Shown piece by piece: positions 12,063-24,265 of a stretch of DNA of 64,000 bases (positions are counted from its first letter, which is position 1; each line of letters opens with the position of its first letter). The notes under the pieces were generated by a model. It was given only the letters and a program-made list of their open reading frames with translations. It ran no database searches and was not told the origin of the DNA. The DNA is from Uranotaenia lowii (taxonomy: Eukaryota; Arthropoda; Insecta; Diptera; Culicidae). A program made the translations under genes and the position numbers. The stretch is from NCBI RefSeq assembly GCF_029784155.1, contig NC_073692.1, forward strand, positions 328,247,920-328,311,919, read 5' to 3'.

Positions 12063-14680
12063 TTTGCTGAGAATTCAAAATGTTATTTTAAACAATGTGT
12101 TACTTCTGTGACTGGGATATATATGTTACATCTCATTCCAAATTAGGATTCTATGTAGGAAACTCAGTCTGAGAATTGAAAGTTTTTATTATATTTTTAG
12201 TGTTCGTGTTATTAACTACTTCTAAATACTTATTGTAGTCAAACAGCTTAAATTTGTGTTTGGACCTTCATAAAATACCAACAGCCCAACAGCGCAGATT
12301 GATGCGTATCGATATGAATAACAAATTTGATTTCAGTCCGATGATATACTTTAGTTACAACAATCAAACGCACTGTCTGCTTACTCAAGAGATATTACCG
12401 AATTGGTAGTAATTGCGTGTGAAAATCGATCGGAAGAAGTCATCTCTTACGGTGGGTAGCCATCAGCAAAACCACAACGCAAGACCTTGAAACGCACTGC
12501 GTGTCGGTCATTTTTCGGCGGCGCCCAAGTAGGAGTCCCTCGATGATGACAGCGAAGAAAACTTTGCCAGCTATCCTACGTTAATTGGTCACGCTGCTGT
12601 GAATAACGCATACGCCCCGTGGAGAATTTTCTCCGGGGGGATTCATTCGTAATTTCGTCCGGCAGCTTCCACTAGAGATGAATGGGCCGATTCAACTTGT
12701 TTGCTAATTGTGTATAAATTTATTGATTAATGTAGAAATCTTGGTTCGACCAAGAAAGGCTCTTCAGAGAAATTATTACAGGAAATAGAACTGAATTGGG
12801 AATATGTTCTACAAACAAAAAGACTATCGACTGTCTAGCTCTGTGAAGCAAAAAGCTAGAAAAAACTGAATCAGCCTCCTCTGGCCTCCCGGGGAGATGA
12901 TCAAACGGAACGAGAAAGAGTTGTTCTTGAAGCGCCACGGAAACAGCAATTAGCAGCGAAAATTGATTAAGAAATAAATTACGATAATGCTTTAGCTCAC
13001 TCGCACTACCCCCAATTTTACCCCCCGTAGGAGAGGCGAATGATTTGTTACCATCATCGGAGTTTTCGTTTGCCGTTGAGTTGACTATTAGTTAAACATT
13101 CAGCAGAAATTAGCACAAACAGCGATGTGAATGACAAATCAGCTGGTCGGGTGAATTGCTATAGCAGCTATGGTATGGCGTTTTGTCTGTTTATTCAAGT
13201 TTCGGATGCAATCTCTACTCCTTTCTTTGCAGAGGAGCCGAGCAACAAGCTCCTAATAAGGTTGGCTGTGGCTGTAAAATATTCAAAACGAAATGCTTCT
13301 CGGATCCGTTTTTATGTAAATTTGGTGCATTCTTAAGCGCCACGAGACCAGGGCCAAGTTCTCGGGTTGCGATTTGTTGCTTCTCTGTACCATTGCTATT
13401 GCCACTGCAAGAAGCTTCTTTCTTTGCATACAAAATCACAGATAACGCGTCGAAGTTTCTTGGCTTTAGTTCCTGCGCTGGAATGCTGGTCAAATGCGAT
13501 TTTTTTTCTGCTTCTTGGAAACCAGCTATCCTAGAATGAGATTTCGTTTAATGATGCTGCTGCTGGTGGGTTCGGAGATGAATTCAATGCATTTTAATGC
13601 AGCTGCACAATTTGCAAGCAAAAATCCAAGTTAAGGTAGTTCTTTCGATAAGTTATGAAAGGCAGTCACTGCAATTGTTTAACTTCTACCGATTGAGGAA
13701 AAGTTTGAAATAATCATTTTTGAAAATTAGTAAAATTATATCAAAGGTTTTTTCGTTGGTTCTCTTTTATCCAAGTCACTTCAAGATTCAGGAAAACTTC
13801 TCAATTACAACAAATTTCAAAACCAGTGTACCCAATAAAAACATGAATAAATAAAATTGTGATTACAATCTACAAAAAGTTATTTTCACAATCACTTGAG
13901 CTATTCTTCATTCTTCAAATTAGTATAAACAAAAATAGTTCATCGGGGTCGTCCAGGATAATTTTTCTTAGACCTATTATTAAAAGAAAAATGAACAAAA
14001 GTTTCACTTTTCCTCCGTTTAGGATTAAAATTATTCACTACATTAAAATTTAACAATGGTTATTTAAATATCTCACAAATTTTAACATAATTCCTCTATC
14101 AGTGCTGAAAATGGAAGCCGCGTGACTAAAATTAATTTTTGACACCCACGTCAAAAACCCGACGTGGTTTGGTTAAAAAAATCGCAAAATCGTTAAAAAT
14201 GGTCAAATCGACCGTACACCACCGTTCCGTCAGTGATAATGGTTTATTCATGCTACAAAACTGTAGATAATATTTTATTTTTGATTAGAACACATTTAAG
14301 GGTTATTCAAGAAAAAATACTCTCAATTATCAGTGGCAAGAATAATTATTCTTGACGCACAACAATCAAACTTGAAACATCAATGTGGTTGTATTTATAT
14401 TATCAAATCTGGAGTCAAGAATATTTTATCAAGTACACCGAAAAAACTCTTCACATGAACGCTACGTGAAAATGTACATGATCGCCATCGAAATCAAACC
14501 TAGAATTGGAAAACATTTATGCAAATTTTACAGCGAAAACCGGGTACTGTTACTAACTATTTTTTCTAGTTGCTACAACGGTTCAAGACAAATCATTTTT
14601 AAAGGCAATTCACCGCTTTAAACTTAACTTTAAAGTTATAAGGCCGGAAAAATACCAATTTCTTCTTTTGTCAAGCCCCC
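12063..14680. other. Non-coding stretch, no gene recognised
   Basis: The segment 12380-13620 is less AT-rich than its surroundings and lacks visible repeats, so it may be conserved intronic or regulatory DNA. An overlapping pair of open frames at 13183-13539 (118 codons, plus strand) and 13215-13493 (minus strand) shows no domain. From 13640 the sequence is AT-rich without structure. Confidence 0.4.
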
Positions 14681-17172
14681 TTTTACTTACTTACCTAATG
14701 ATCCCGCGCCAATCCTCCGGTGCATAGGGCCGTGGTAAAAGACCTCCACTGTTGACGAACCGGAGGCAGCATCTTCACCTGGTCCCTGTCAAGACTCTCG
14801 TCGACAGTTCGGATTTCAGCGGCTAGGCTTCGCCGCCACGAGCTTCTGAGTCTGCCTCTTCCTCGATGTCCTTTTGGATTCCAATCTAGCGCCTCTCTGC
14901 AAATCTCGTTTTCTTCTTTTCGCAGCGTGTGCCCAATCAATCACCATTTACGTTCCCGAATCTCGATTTCTAGCGCATTTTGATGACACCGGCGATGTAG
15001 TTCCTCATTCGAGATCCAGTTGCCAGGCCACCAAGCGCGGATGATATTCCGCAGGCAGCGGTTTACAAATACTTGCAGTTCTCGCGTCGTTACCGCATAT
15101 GTGCACCAAGTTTTGCACCCGTACAGCTATACGGATTTGACGTTTGAGTTGAAGATTCGGATTTTCGTTTGTAGAGAGATCTGGCGTAATCGCAAGATGT
15201 TTCGGAGACTGGCCTTTCTGATCCGGGTTTCACTTTCTCTACTTGTTGCCCAGCCACCATGAAACTGGAGGAATTTCCTGTGTTGATCTCCATCGACTTG
15301 GACTTTTCGACATTGACTTTGAGACATGCTGCCTTGGAACTTTCGGTGAGGTCGTCGAGTTTGCTCTGCATATTCGGTTGTGTTTGGCAAGCAAAACAAT
15401 ATCGTCTGCCAGGTCAAGGTCGTTCAGTTGCTCCATTGTTGAAGGATTCCACTGCAATCCTCGGTTCGGTGCACAGTCGATCGATCCAGTCAGAATCTCA
15501 TCCATTACGATTAGAAAAAGTAGCGGTGATAAGATACATCCTTGTCTCACTCCAGCAGTTAGGACAAGACACCGTCGTGCAAGACCTTGCACGAAAATGC
15601 CTCGTATTGTGATTCGATGAGATGGACTAGTTTCTCTGGTACTCCTCTTCGCCTTAGAGCCTCCCAGATGTTTTCGTGGTTCAGTCGGCTTTTTCGAAAT
15701 CAACGAACTCCAGCAGAAGAGAGTCCTGGAATTCGTTGATTTGTTCTAGTATGAATCGTAGTGGTGATGTGGTCCACACATGATCGTCCGGATCGGAGTC
15801 CAGCTTATTGTCGTCGGAGTGTAGCGTCGATTTTCTCCTGGATCCTGTTCAGGATCACTTTGCAGAGTACTTTGAGGGTTGTACAGATCAACGTTAGCCT
15901 CGCCAGTTACCGCACTCAGTCAGGTCTTCTTTCTTCGGGACCTTCACGAGGATACCCTGCATCCAGTCGGCCGGAAATGTTGCAGTATCCCAGATGTCAG
16001 CGAAAATACGATGCAACATTTGTGCTGACAAGGCAGGGTCGGCTTTCAGAATTTCAGCAGGGATGCAATCGATCCCAGGTGCTTTGTTGGATTTCATGTT
16101 TTTTAATGCCGCTTCTATTTCAGCCAGCGAGGGCGCTTCCGAGTTGACGCCATTAGTGCGACTTACTGTTAGCGCTTCGAGCTGCGGGTTCTGTTGGCCA
16201 TCGCTATTCGTGACTCGGAAGAGTTGTTCGAAGTGCTCATTCCATCGTTTGAGCTGATCTGTTCGATCGGTCAATAACTGAGCGGAATTCTTGCATTTGT
16301 CCTTGCACCACTCAGGCGGCGAGGAATGTCATAAAGTAATCGGATATCTCCATTGGCGGCGGCTCTTTCTCCCTCTTCGGCAAAAGAGTTTGTTCAGGCT
16401 CTCTTGTCTCGTCTACAAGCTCGTTTGATTGCATTTTCCAGCTCCGCATATCGTAAGCGGGCGGCTGCTTTTGCTGACCCGGTACATACCTGCTCAATTC
16501 CGACTCTCGCCTTTCTCCGATCGACCATCCTCCAAGTTTCATCCGACATCTATTCACTTCGTCTTCCACAAACTTTACCGAGAGTATTATGACTCGTCGT
16601 GATAAAGGCATTCTTGATTCCACACCACTGTTCTTCGACTGTTACGAGGCTCGGGATTCTAGCTGTTCAACGTATGCCCTTTTCACCTCTGGATTCTCCA
16701 ACCGGCGGACGTCGTATCGATACCCGACTTTCTCCTCGCGCCGTTGTACACGGGCAACTTTCAGTCGTATCTCGCCAAGGACGAGGTGATGGTCAGATGC
16801 AATGTCTGCGCTTCGTTTGTTGCGGACATCAAGAAGGCTCCTTCTCCATTTTCGGCTGATGCAGATGTGGTCAATTTGATTTTCTGTTCGGCCATCTCGG
16901 GATTCACAAGCTCTCCGTTTTCGCTCATCTGTCCTAGACCATGGCACCCTATGATGCGCTCAAGGTCCTGATTGTCAGAGCCAATTTTTGCGTTGAAGTC
17001 ACCAAAGTGGATTTGAATGTCACTCTTCGGAATTTTCTCAACCACGCTGTTCAATTGACTGTAAAACTGCTTTTTCTCCTGCAAATCGGCAACGTCAGAT
17101 GGCGCATAAAACTGAACCATTGTAAGGTTTCTAACCCGTGTTCTAAATCTGGCTACGATTATTCTTTCGATT
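14681..17172 (-). mobile_element. Second RTE-like LINE, 5' truncated
   Basis: Minus-strand LINE with endonuclease, reverse transcriptase and a C-terminal domain. The 3' end carries a TAAGTAAGTAA tail (about 14685-14695), a short tandem tail as seen in RTE-type elements. The 5' end stops within the endonuclease at about 17172 (RIIVARFRTRVRNLTMVQ is the first readable part). The family differs from the LINE at 7.8-10.7 kb: the C-terminal segment here ends WRSFTTALCTGGLARDH. I see no target duplication. Confidence 0.8.
14695..17172 (-). pseudogene. LINE endonuclease-RT with internal deletion
   Basis: The endonuclease shows VQFYAPSDVADLQEKKQFY and GDFNAKIGSDN (about 16990-17020), then ENGELV. 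The next conserved block, DGRTENQIDHICISRKWRR (about 16840-16890), follows almost at once in another frame. The stretch that normally lies between them, about 35-40 residues, is therefore deleted. SDHHLVLGEI (about 16780) is the Asp-His motif. The RT has NKAPGIDCIPAEILK, GVRQGCILSPLLF (about 15520) and catalytic LADD at 15401-15412. The C-terminal IGHTLRKEENEICREALDW lies near 14890. Multiple frameshifts make it inactive. Confidence 0.8.
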
Positions 17173-18074
17173 TTTTAACCCCCCTCCCCCTTCAAAATTT
17201 CCAAAAAAACACGAAGGGGGGAATAAATAAAGTTTTAAGTATTTTATGAAAATTTCGTAAAAAAATTCAAATACCCGACATATTAAAAAAGAAAAAAACA
17301 AATCCGTAGCAACATCCTTCGCCCCGTAAAGATGCTATCAAGTCCACGATTGCCAGCTTCGCCACCGGTCTTTTCAGGATTCCCATGATTCCAGTTAGAA
17401 CGAATGCCTGAACTGGCGTATAGCAAGCTTACAGGCTTCAGTTGAAAAAGACGTGACCGCTTCCATGTGCACCGCTCTCATCACCAGGCAGGTGAATAAG
17501 GCCACCCACCTTTTAACCTTGGATCGCCCAATCTTGATCGAATATGGACCGAAGTAATCGATGCCTACTGCGGAAAACACCATTCCGGTTTCACCTTGTA
17601 TACCTTGCACCAACAGCATCTTTTCGCCACCCGACGTACAACAGCTCTGAGCTCAGAAATGTAGAACTTTTGCCGCAACTTGTTCACAACGCCAACGAGC
17701 TTTTTTTTTATTAGTTGATCACCCAGGTGGTAAATCCTTTTTACGGATTGCATTCCAAGGCACGGCGAGCCACCGCGTCCCCCCAGTTTTCTACTCTGGG
17801 TTAATGGGTGCAATTGGACGACTCATGATACTATGTACCCCTACGCCATAAAGTTCACCTCGGGCCTCTGGCCATCATTCCCCTCCGGACCTGCAACGAA
17901 GGCTATACCCGACATGGGAGACCATACTCGCGCAATGCGCTCCACGGCAAGTACTCGTTTATACGTCCTACACCAGCAATCGTCATCCACTCTTAAGTCA
18001 CGATTCACGACTCACGGGTTGGCAGTCCGTTCGCCGCTACTCGTGACTCGAGTCCCACATACGGCCTCTTGTCA

Positions 18075-18250
18075 CAATTCGAGACGAGAACAACTCGCCT
18101 CTCCTCGGGACTCGAGACCCTCTCACATTCCTTTCTCTTGACACGAATTGAGGCGTCTATTTATACCCACCTCTCCTCGTGTCTCGAGAGCCCTCGTTCA
18201 TTACGTCTCTTGACCCAATTCGAGACGAGAACAACTCGCCTCTCCTCGGG
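18075..18250. repeat. 35-bp direct duplication in a GC-rich leader
   Basis: An identical 35-bp block (CAATTCGAGACGAGAACAAC...) occurs at 18075-18109 and 18216-18250, offset 141 bp. Related CTCGAGAC and CTCTCCTCG words recur from 18000 to 18300. It lies just downstream (minus sense) of the primer-binding-site-like sequence. Confidence 0.8.
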
Positions 18251-18314
18251 TCTGGAGATAACCACACATCCTTTTTCTCCATCTCGACTCTTCGAGACTC
18301 AACCTGAGACCCAT

Positions 18315-18327
18315 CCACTGGGCGCCA
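18315..18327 (-). other. LTR-type primer-binding site, candidate
   Basis: The minus strand reads TGGCGCCCAGTGG. TGGCGCC is the usual start of primer-binding sites that pair with the CCA end of a tRNA in Ty3/gypsy-like elements. It is preceded, after TG, by CCGTAACA, which would be an LTR 3' terminus. Confidence 0.5.
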
Positions 18328-20879
18328 CATGTTACGGCACAAGGCCCCTCTGTCTGTCGTGAGTCAATCGTATCCGCGAATTGGGGCCAGGAACCTCCCC
18401 AAAAGGCAGATCGATCGAAACCCGCTCAAACATTTGGTCGTCCCGCATATCGGGGTCGCGACTACCCGATACACGTTACGACCCCTCCCTCTTGCAACTG
18501 AGCACTGGTATCAAGGTGCCTAGTCGCACCACGTTTTTGCCACACTCGGCACACAGCCCGTCGGTAGCTGACTGTCCCAAGTGTGACGTGTAGTTCTCTT
18601 GGCCGTACATCTACAGGTGACAAGTCTGTAGACACGTTTCCACTCTGCACCACGGGGAGGTGGAACTACGTCGCAGAGCAGCAACGCCAACGGTCTCACC
18701 ATAGCTATACGCATACTTCCTGTGGTACCAATCTACTAGCAATTTCGTCACACGATGATCTTTGGGAAAAATTATGGGATACTTGGCATCATGCGCAGAA
18801 AACGTCGAATACTCAGTTCTGCTCTGCATACTAACAACTCCCGTTTCGTCTACAAACGGCAACAGCTTACGAAGAGGACTGGTTTTCTCTAGTTTGCAGC
18901 TTAAGTTTATGGGATCCGACTCCGACGATCAAGACGCCACAGAGCTCTTTCAGCGTACTGGAAGTTAATCTGACTCAGTTCACCTACCGTAGCTACTTTT
19001 TCACCTGGCCAGGTTTTCTAACGTGATTTCTTCACCTGAACACGAACGACGTCCGCAAAAGACGTACCCACTTGGAAAACTTTCCTAAATCGTACAACTG
19101 GTCCTTCACTTCTTGATGCGCATGTACTGGTCGAAGTTCCTCGACGCTCTTAACTGGCTCAACCATCTTCTGTGGCCATTCCGCTTCGGCAAGGTACAGG
19201 AACTCTGGCCTGCTGAAACACCTGCTATCCGATTTCAAACAAGGATCTTTTCCCCATTTTGTGGCCTCGTCTGCTACGTTTTCTTTGGTAGGGACTAGGG
19301 ACCCAGCGCCACTCATTAATGTTGGTCAGTTCTTGGATCTCACCCACTCAAAACGCCACGTACGGCCGGTACCTACTTCGTGGCATCCGACTAGATTCAT
19401 AACAATACCGTGCTGGAATCGCTCAAAAAGATTTTTTTCTTGATTGGAATAGAGTGTCCTTGGGCAACTGATTTAGACATTTGGCTACCGATTACTCCTG
19501 CTTCTAGCACTAAGCGGGGCATTGATAAAGGCTTCAATGGAGCCACTCTAGCCTTGGAAGATACTAAAACACATCGAGGCTGTCCACAGTCAACTGTCCG
19601 GAAGTATGCCACAGCCGAGTACGCGTAGTCTCCTGCATCAACAAATATGTGCATCTGCAATGTCTGATAACTATGTTTCGCATTATTAGGGAAGTGGCAA
19701 CGTGGGATTCTAACTACATCAATCAATCGAAACACATTCAACCATCTTGTCCATAGTGATTCCACCTCCGGTGCTACTGAATCATCCCAGCCCACAGAGT
19801 TTCTCCAAATCGCTTGAATCAACACCTTGGCCTGTATCAACAAATGCGCAAGTGAGCCTAATGGGTCAAATAGACTCATGACGAATTTCAATATCATTCT
19901 TTTCGAAAGAGCTACTTTCCCGGCAATCAATTGCTGTAAATCATCCCGTTGCGGAACTCTGTAGCCGAATTGTTCGCTGTCTGGGTACCAAGTCATACCA
20001 AGTACGCGGTCACTTTTCGCTAAATTGTTTCAGTTCCGTAACAAATTCTTGTCCAAGTTGGGAGAGAACTTGACTCGAATTCGACAGAAAATTACTTAAC
20101 TCCATACCTGCTGACGAGTGTATCATACCAACCGTTTGGGTAAGTTTAACGACTTCATCCAGGGTGTCCTTGCTGTCCGCATAGTCTTCCACATAGTGGC
20201 CCTCGATTATGACCTCGCCTGCTTCCGGATACTGCCCCTCCCATCGTTTAGCGTTTGAATTCTTCACGTGCTGTGCCGAGCAGGGTGAGCACGTAGCACC
20301 GAACGTAGCCCCGTCCATCTCGTACACTTCCGGTTGTGAATCCGGTTCCATTGGACCGCAGAAATCTTTGTGCTTGCTGATCCTCCCGTCCAATTTTCAC
20401 CTGGTGGTACATTTCTCGAATGTTCCCAGTAACACACACTTGTCTTTGCCGGAAACGGTACAAAACAGTCGGGAGCTCAGTTAATATGTCCGGACCTTTC
20501 AGGAGGATAACATTCAAACAAATGTTTCCGGATTTCACTGCCGCATCCCAGACGATGCGTAGTTTCCCAGGCATCTTTGGGTTGGTGACCACGCTGATTG
20601 GAAGATACCATGTTCTGTGGGGGTCTGACTTATTTAGCCCCTGTTCGCTAGCTTTATGGGCGTACCCTTTGGCCAGGTAGTCTTGTATCTGCTTATTCAC
20701 CTTCACACGTAATTCGGGATCGTTACCCAATTTTCGCTGTAGGCATTGATTCCGCGTTTCTGCCAAACCGCGGCTCGGGGGAAAGCTAAACTTAATGCCT
20801 GTCTTCACTAAGCCGAGTGGTTTCATTATTGCACGACTGGGGTCGCCGAGATGCTTAGGCGTTAAACAGCGAAAAATCC

Positions 20880-21715
20880 TTTAACGAGATCGTGAAAATT
20901 GGCAGGTTCATACCAAGTGTCATAGTGGAACTAAGGATCGGAAACTGCATTTGAAGGTGTTGAGAACGATCAAGGCAAACCCAGGGCAGTTGGACTACGA
21001 CATCGCGAAAAAATTCAATGCCGACCAGTGCACCATCAGAAGGGTTCATCTGTGCGAAGGAATGTGATCTTATCGGGCCAGTTAGCATCCAAACCGTACA
21101 TTAATGCAGAATTTAGTAGCTAGAAGACATGCCCGGAAGTTATAAACAAGGTTCTAACGAAGCATTACGGATTCATCCTTGTGGATGACGAAATCTACGT
21201 GAAGATGGATTTTGGGCAGCTTCCTGGCCAGAAATTTTATGAAGACACTGGTCGTTGTGATGTCCCCGGCAAGTTCAAATTCCCTTTTGCCGATAAGAGT
21301 GCAATAAAGTGTTTGATCTGGCTAGGTATTTGCAGCTGCGGACGAAAGACCATGGACTCCATGATGTACAAGGAGGAGTGCCTGAGAAAACGTATTCCTC
21401 CGTACATTAGATCTCACAAAGGACCAGTAAAGTTTTCGCTAGATTTGGAAAACTGCCACTACAGCAAAGATGATTATAGTGGTATCGGGACAACGTGTGG
21501 ATTTAGCCGAAAAGGACATCAACCCACCCAACTACCCTCAATTCCGCCCTATCGAAAAATATTGGGCAATTGTCAAGCAGAAGATGAAGAAGGATGGTAG
21601 GACGACTCGAGATGCAAAAAAGATGAATAAATGGTGGAACAAAATGGCGAATAGGGTGTCCAAACTATGATGGGTGGTATTCGACGAAAAGTTCGAAATT
21701 TCATCAAAAACAATC
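20880..21715 (+). pseudogene. Second DD37E-type transposase, decayed
   Basis: Plus-strand frames carry LRTIKANPGQLDYDIAKKFNA (about 20965-21025), a DNA-binding domain, then TIRRVHLCEG. The first catalytic Asp is in LVDDEIYVKMDFGQLPGQ (21178-21230). The region SCGRKTMDSMMYKEECLRKR is followed by the second Asp in DLENCHYSK (21442) and the Glu in FRPIEKYWAIVKQKMKK (21554). The two codons are 112 nt apart. A 2-nt deletion would give 37 residues between them, matching DD37E. It is a different lineage from the copies at 4.7 and 59.7 kb. No terminal repeats were found. The AT-rich sequence after 21715 may hold the old right end. Confidence 0.75.
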
Positions 21716-24255
21716 GTAATATTTTTTTAAATTTTTGCTTTAAAGTGTATTGCACTTTAACACACACAAACCTCAAATTTTGAGTACAAAACATTTTAAT
21801 TTTGTTTTCAAAGCTACGAGATAGACCCGTTTTAATGCGTCTAGATTTAAGATGACCAATGCTTTAATAAAATCAATCTATTCTTTTGGAATCATATATT
21901 CCATGTTAATGAAATTTATGCATATCTAGATAAATTAAAGCTGAATTGAATGAATTATCGTGATTTCAAATGCTATCTTTCTCTAAGGATCCCATAAACT
22001 AACCGATTCAAATCTCGTGAGAACACGAGAAAATCTTCAAAATGCTCGCATGCAAACAAAGTTGAGCAACTATTCATGCCACACGATCAAAAATGATCAA
22101 ATCAACAAACCGAGATTCACCATGATTTACGTACCTTCCGAGAGCGAGTGACTGCATCGAATTCTCAAGAAAAGAAGCGTGCACACACGAATTTATTCTA
22201 ATTCACACTCACTTTAAACCGTAGCATCATCGCAAACGCCAACGAAAACAGAAACTATACTCGACTGAGGCCGTTTCAATTTGCTTCTTCTCCCCCACGC
22301 CACTTGTCCGTTCATTTATGATTATAATCTGGATCATGATCGTGAAATTGATGTTTGACTGGTGCTTTTGGGTGAAGGAGCTCGGCTTATGAGATGTATG
22401 TGGAAGAGGAAAGACGAAAAGATTTGTACGATTTCCATCTAACTGCCGCGTCCTATAACTCAAAACTGAAATGCGTCTAGACTGGGAAAGAATCACAAAA
22501 ACTCTCGGCCCATTTGCTCCCCGATGAACCCGGCCATGCTTACGCCAATAAGTACCATTCCCATATATCATACCGATTTGTTAAAGCAAGCTATCCCGGG
22601 CCCTACCGGCTGATTCTGAGTTTGTTCCGAGATCTGCCACCATCCCTTTTCGAGAATCCGGAGCACAGCCCAAGAACAGATTAATAGGTTCAATTCAATG
22701 TCTGAAGCTTGGAATCCTCAACGCCAACGACCATTTGGACTTGGCTCAAAAGAAACAATGTTACCAATTCTGACAGTTCATAATTAATCCACCACGCGGT
22801 CTTCAGTTCTAAATATTCCAGCCAAAGCCATTCCGGGTCATATTGGCTGACTCGGATTAGAACTCTGCGGGAGGAATGTGGATAAGAAGTCATAAGACGC
22901 TTGTTTTTCTTTTTTGGTTGATGGGCCCCAAATTCGAGGCAAATCTGTTTGCCATAAATCGTACCGATCCGACCAGGACCGCCATATGGGGGATGCAAAA
23001 ATTGGAAAAGGCATCTCTGGCGGAACAACCGTATCGCGCACAAATCAAGGCGGCAAAATGATCTACTGAACGCGTACGGTATTTTCTCCTTGCTTTTGTT
23101 TTTCCCTGCCTTCTGTATACCCTGTAGGATGCTTAAACTAATTCTCTGGACAAATTTAGCCCCTTCCGCCGTTTTCTTTATTGTTGATTTCTGGCCCCAA
23201 GAAAATTGATGTTTCGTTTGTGAGGAGCGGCACAGAGGAAAAAAAGGGGAGTAAGCTGGTTCCCATATGGATCATTCGGTCGGTTTGATGATCGATGTGC
23301 CCGCGCTTAATATCAAGTCGTCTCAGCCGGTCGCCATCATTCGGAACATGCATTATAGTCTGGTAATGACGCGGCAAATATTACCAAATCTCGTAGATTA
23401 AGTTCCGAAGCTTCTTCGGTCCGGTTGCTTCAATTCATCACTGACGCAACTCGGTGCGAAGAGCAGATTAACGAGTGAGAAGAAAAAAAACTGTGGAAGT
23501 TTTCTCTTGTTTTCTAGCTCTAGGAACTCGGTTCGGCGATCGTTCTTGCGTTATTATGTTTTGTTTTTGTTTGTAATAACAGAGCAATAAATTTTATTAA
23601 CTCAACTCCGGCTTTGTATTTTGTTGTTTTTGTTTAGTTTCGAATGATTTTGAATTGTTGGCGTATGTTGGATGAAAAAAAATTACTAAATTATTTGAAG
23701 TGTATTTTTAAAGAATCCTACACAAACTTATTGTTTAGAAAAAATCCTGAATTTTTTATAATGTACGTGCAAAAAAAGTTAGTATAGACCCCGTTCAATT
23801 TTGGCAACACGCCAGAACATTTGGTGTTGCCAAAATCAAATGGTTTTTTTCTTAACTTTTTTTTCACTTTTTCTACAAAAAAAAATTATGTATTAGTTAT
23901 CCCAAACACATTAAGGATCACGAAGCAATCTAAGCAGGGAAACATAGGAATTCGGCATTCTGTATCTCAAAACCAGCTGCTCTAATTTAACAAATAAAGT
24001 ATTTTTGAGTCACCGAAAGTGCTTTGTTTTATATTAAAAAAAAGGGTTTTCATTTTTGAATTTTTAACATTTGAATTATGCTTCTAAGAGAGGCATTTCA
24101 CGGATAAGGGAAACACGACAATTCTTGTATTTGGTTCGCAATGTGTTAACAAAATGTATAGTTTGTTTTTGACTATTTTTAATAATTTTTCAATTTTTCC
24201 TAAAATGTTTTTGTTGCTAGCTTTTTTCTTGTTTTGTATATAATTTTTGTTTTTT
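21716..24255. other. Non-coding stretch with one small hairpin
   Basis: No gene recognised. The part 22200-23460 is less AT-rich, and its open frames (up to 117 codons, minus strand) have no domain. A perfect inverted repeat, ATTTTGGCAACAC at 23798-23810 and GTGTTGCCAAAAT at 23824-23836, may mark the end of an old element. Confidence 0.4.
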
Positions 24256-24265
24256 ATTTAATGCA

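Larger units (their letters stand above)
17697..18681 (-). mobile_element. 985-bp retroposed insertion in the BEL integrase
   Basis: Flanked by the 10-bp direct repeat CAACGCCAAC (17687-17696 and 18682-18691). Removing the insert and one repeat copy rejoins the integrase reading. Read on the minus strand, it ends in an A-rich tract (AATAAAAAAAAAGCTC, 17697-17712), as LINE-mobilised RNA copies do. It contains TGGCGCCCAGTGG (complement of 18315-18327), a typical LTR-retrotransposon primer-binding site, two bases after CCGTAACA, a plausible LTR 3' end. A GC-rich leader with repeats follows. No LTR start is seen at its 5' end. The best reading is a partial transcript (R-U5-leader) of an LTR element inserted by LINE machinery. 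A SINE-like or chimeric element is the alternative. Confidence 0.6.
17310..20826 (-). pseudogene. BEL/Pao polyprotein (RT-RNase H-integrase), decayed
   Basis: The reverse transcriptase begins KLGNDPELRVKVNKQIQDY (about 20680-20735) and includes WDAAVKSGN and DILTELPTVLYRFRQRQV. The catalytic site is at 20184-20195 and reads YVED where the family has YVDD. RNase H follows (about 19400-19700; MHIFVDAGDYAYSAVAYF). The block VPTKENVADEATKWGK (about 19240-19295) links to the integrase. The zinc-binding His region is at 18700-18790, the Cys pair (CCWCKVYK) near 17600-17625, and the core start AVGIDYFGP near 17550. Frameshifts, the D-to-E change and the insertion make it non-functional. Confidence 0.85.
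17310..20850 (-). mobile_element. BEL/Pao retrotransposon pol remnant
   Basis: The minus strand carries, in order, reverse transcriptase, RNase H, integrase zinc-binding region, integrase core and a C-terminal trace. This is the order of BEL/Pao pol. No LTR is visible at either end, and gag and protease are missing. The right boundary at about 20850 abuts a DD37E transposase remnant. A 985-bp insertion splits the integrase. At the left, the integrase core is joined to a C-terminal block (PVAKLAIVDL, about 17330-17360), implying an internal deletion. Confidence 0.85.

Noticed and set aside
13183..13539. 118-codon plus-strand frame with an overlapping 92-codon minus-strand frame
   Set aside because: No recognisable domain, no splice or promoter context, and both strands are open together in a less AT-rich patch. 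It is likely chance.
22690..23043. 117-codon minus-strand frame in a moderate-GC patch
   Set aside because: No domain, and low-complexity Ser/Lys/Leu composition. It overlaps other open frames in different phases.
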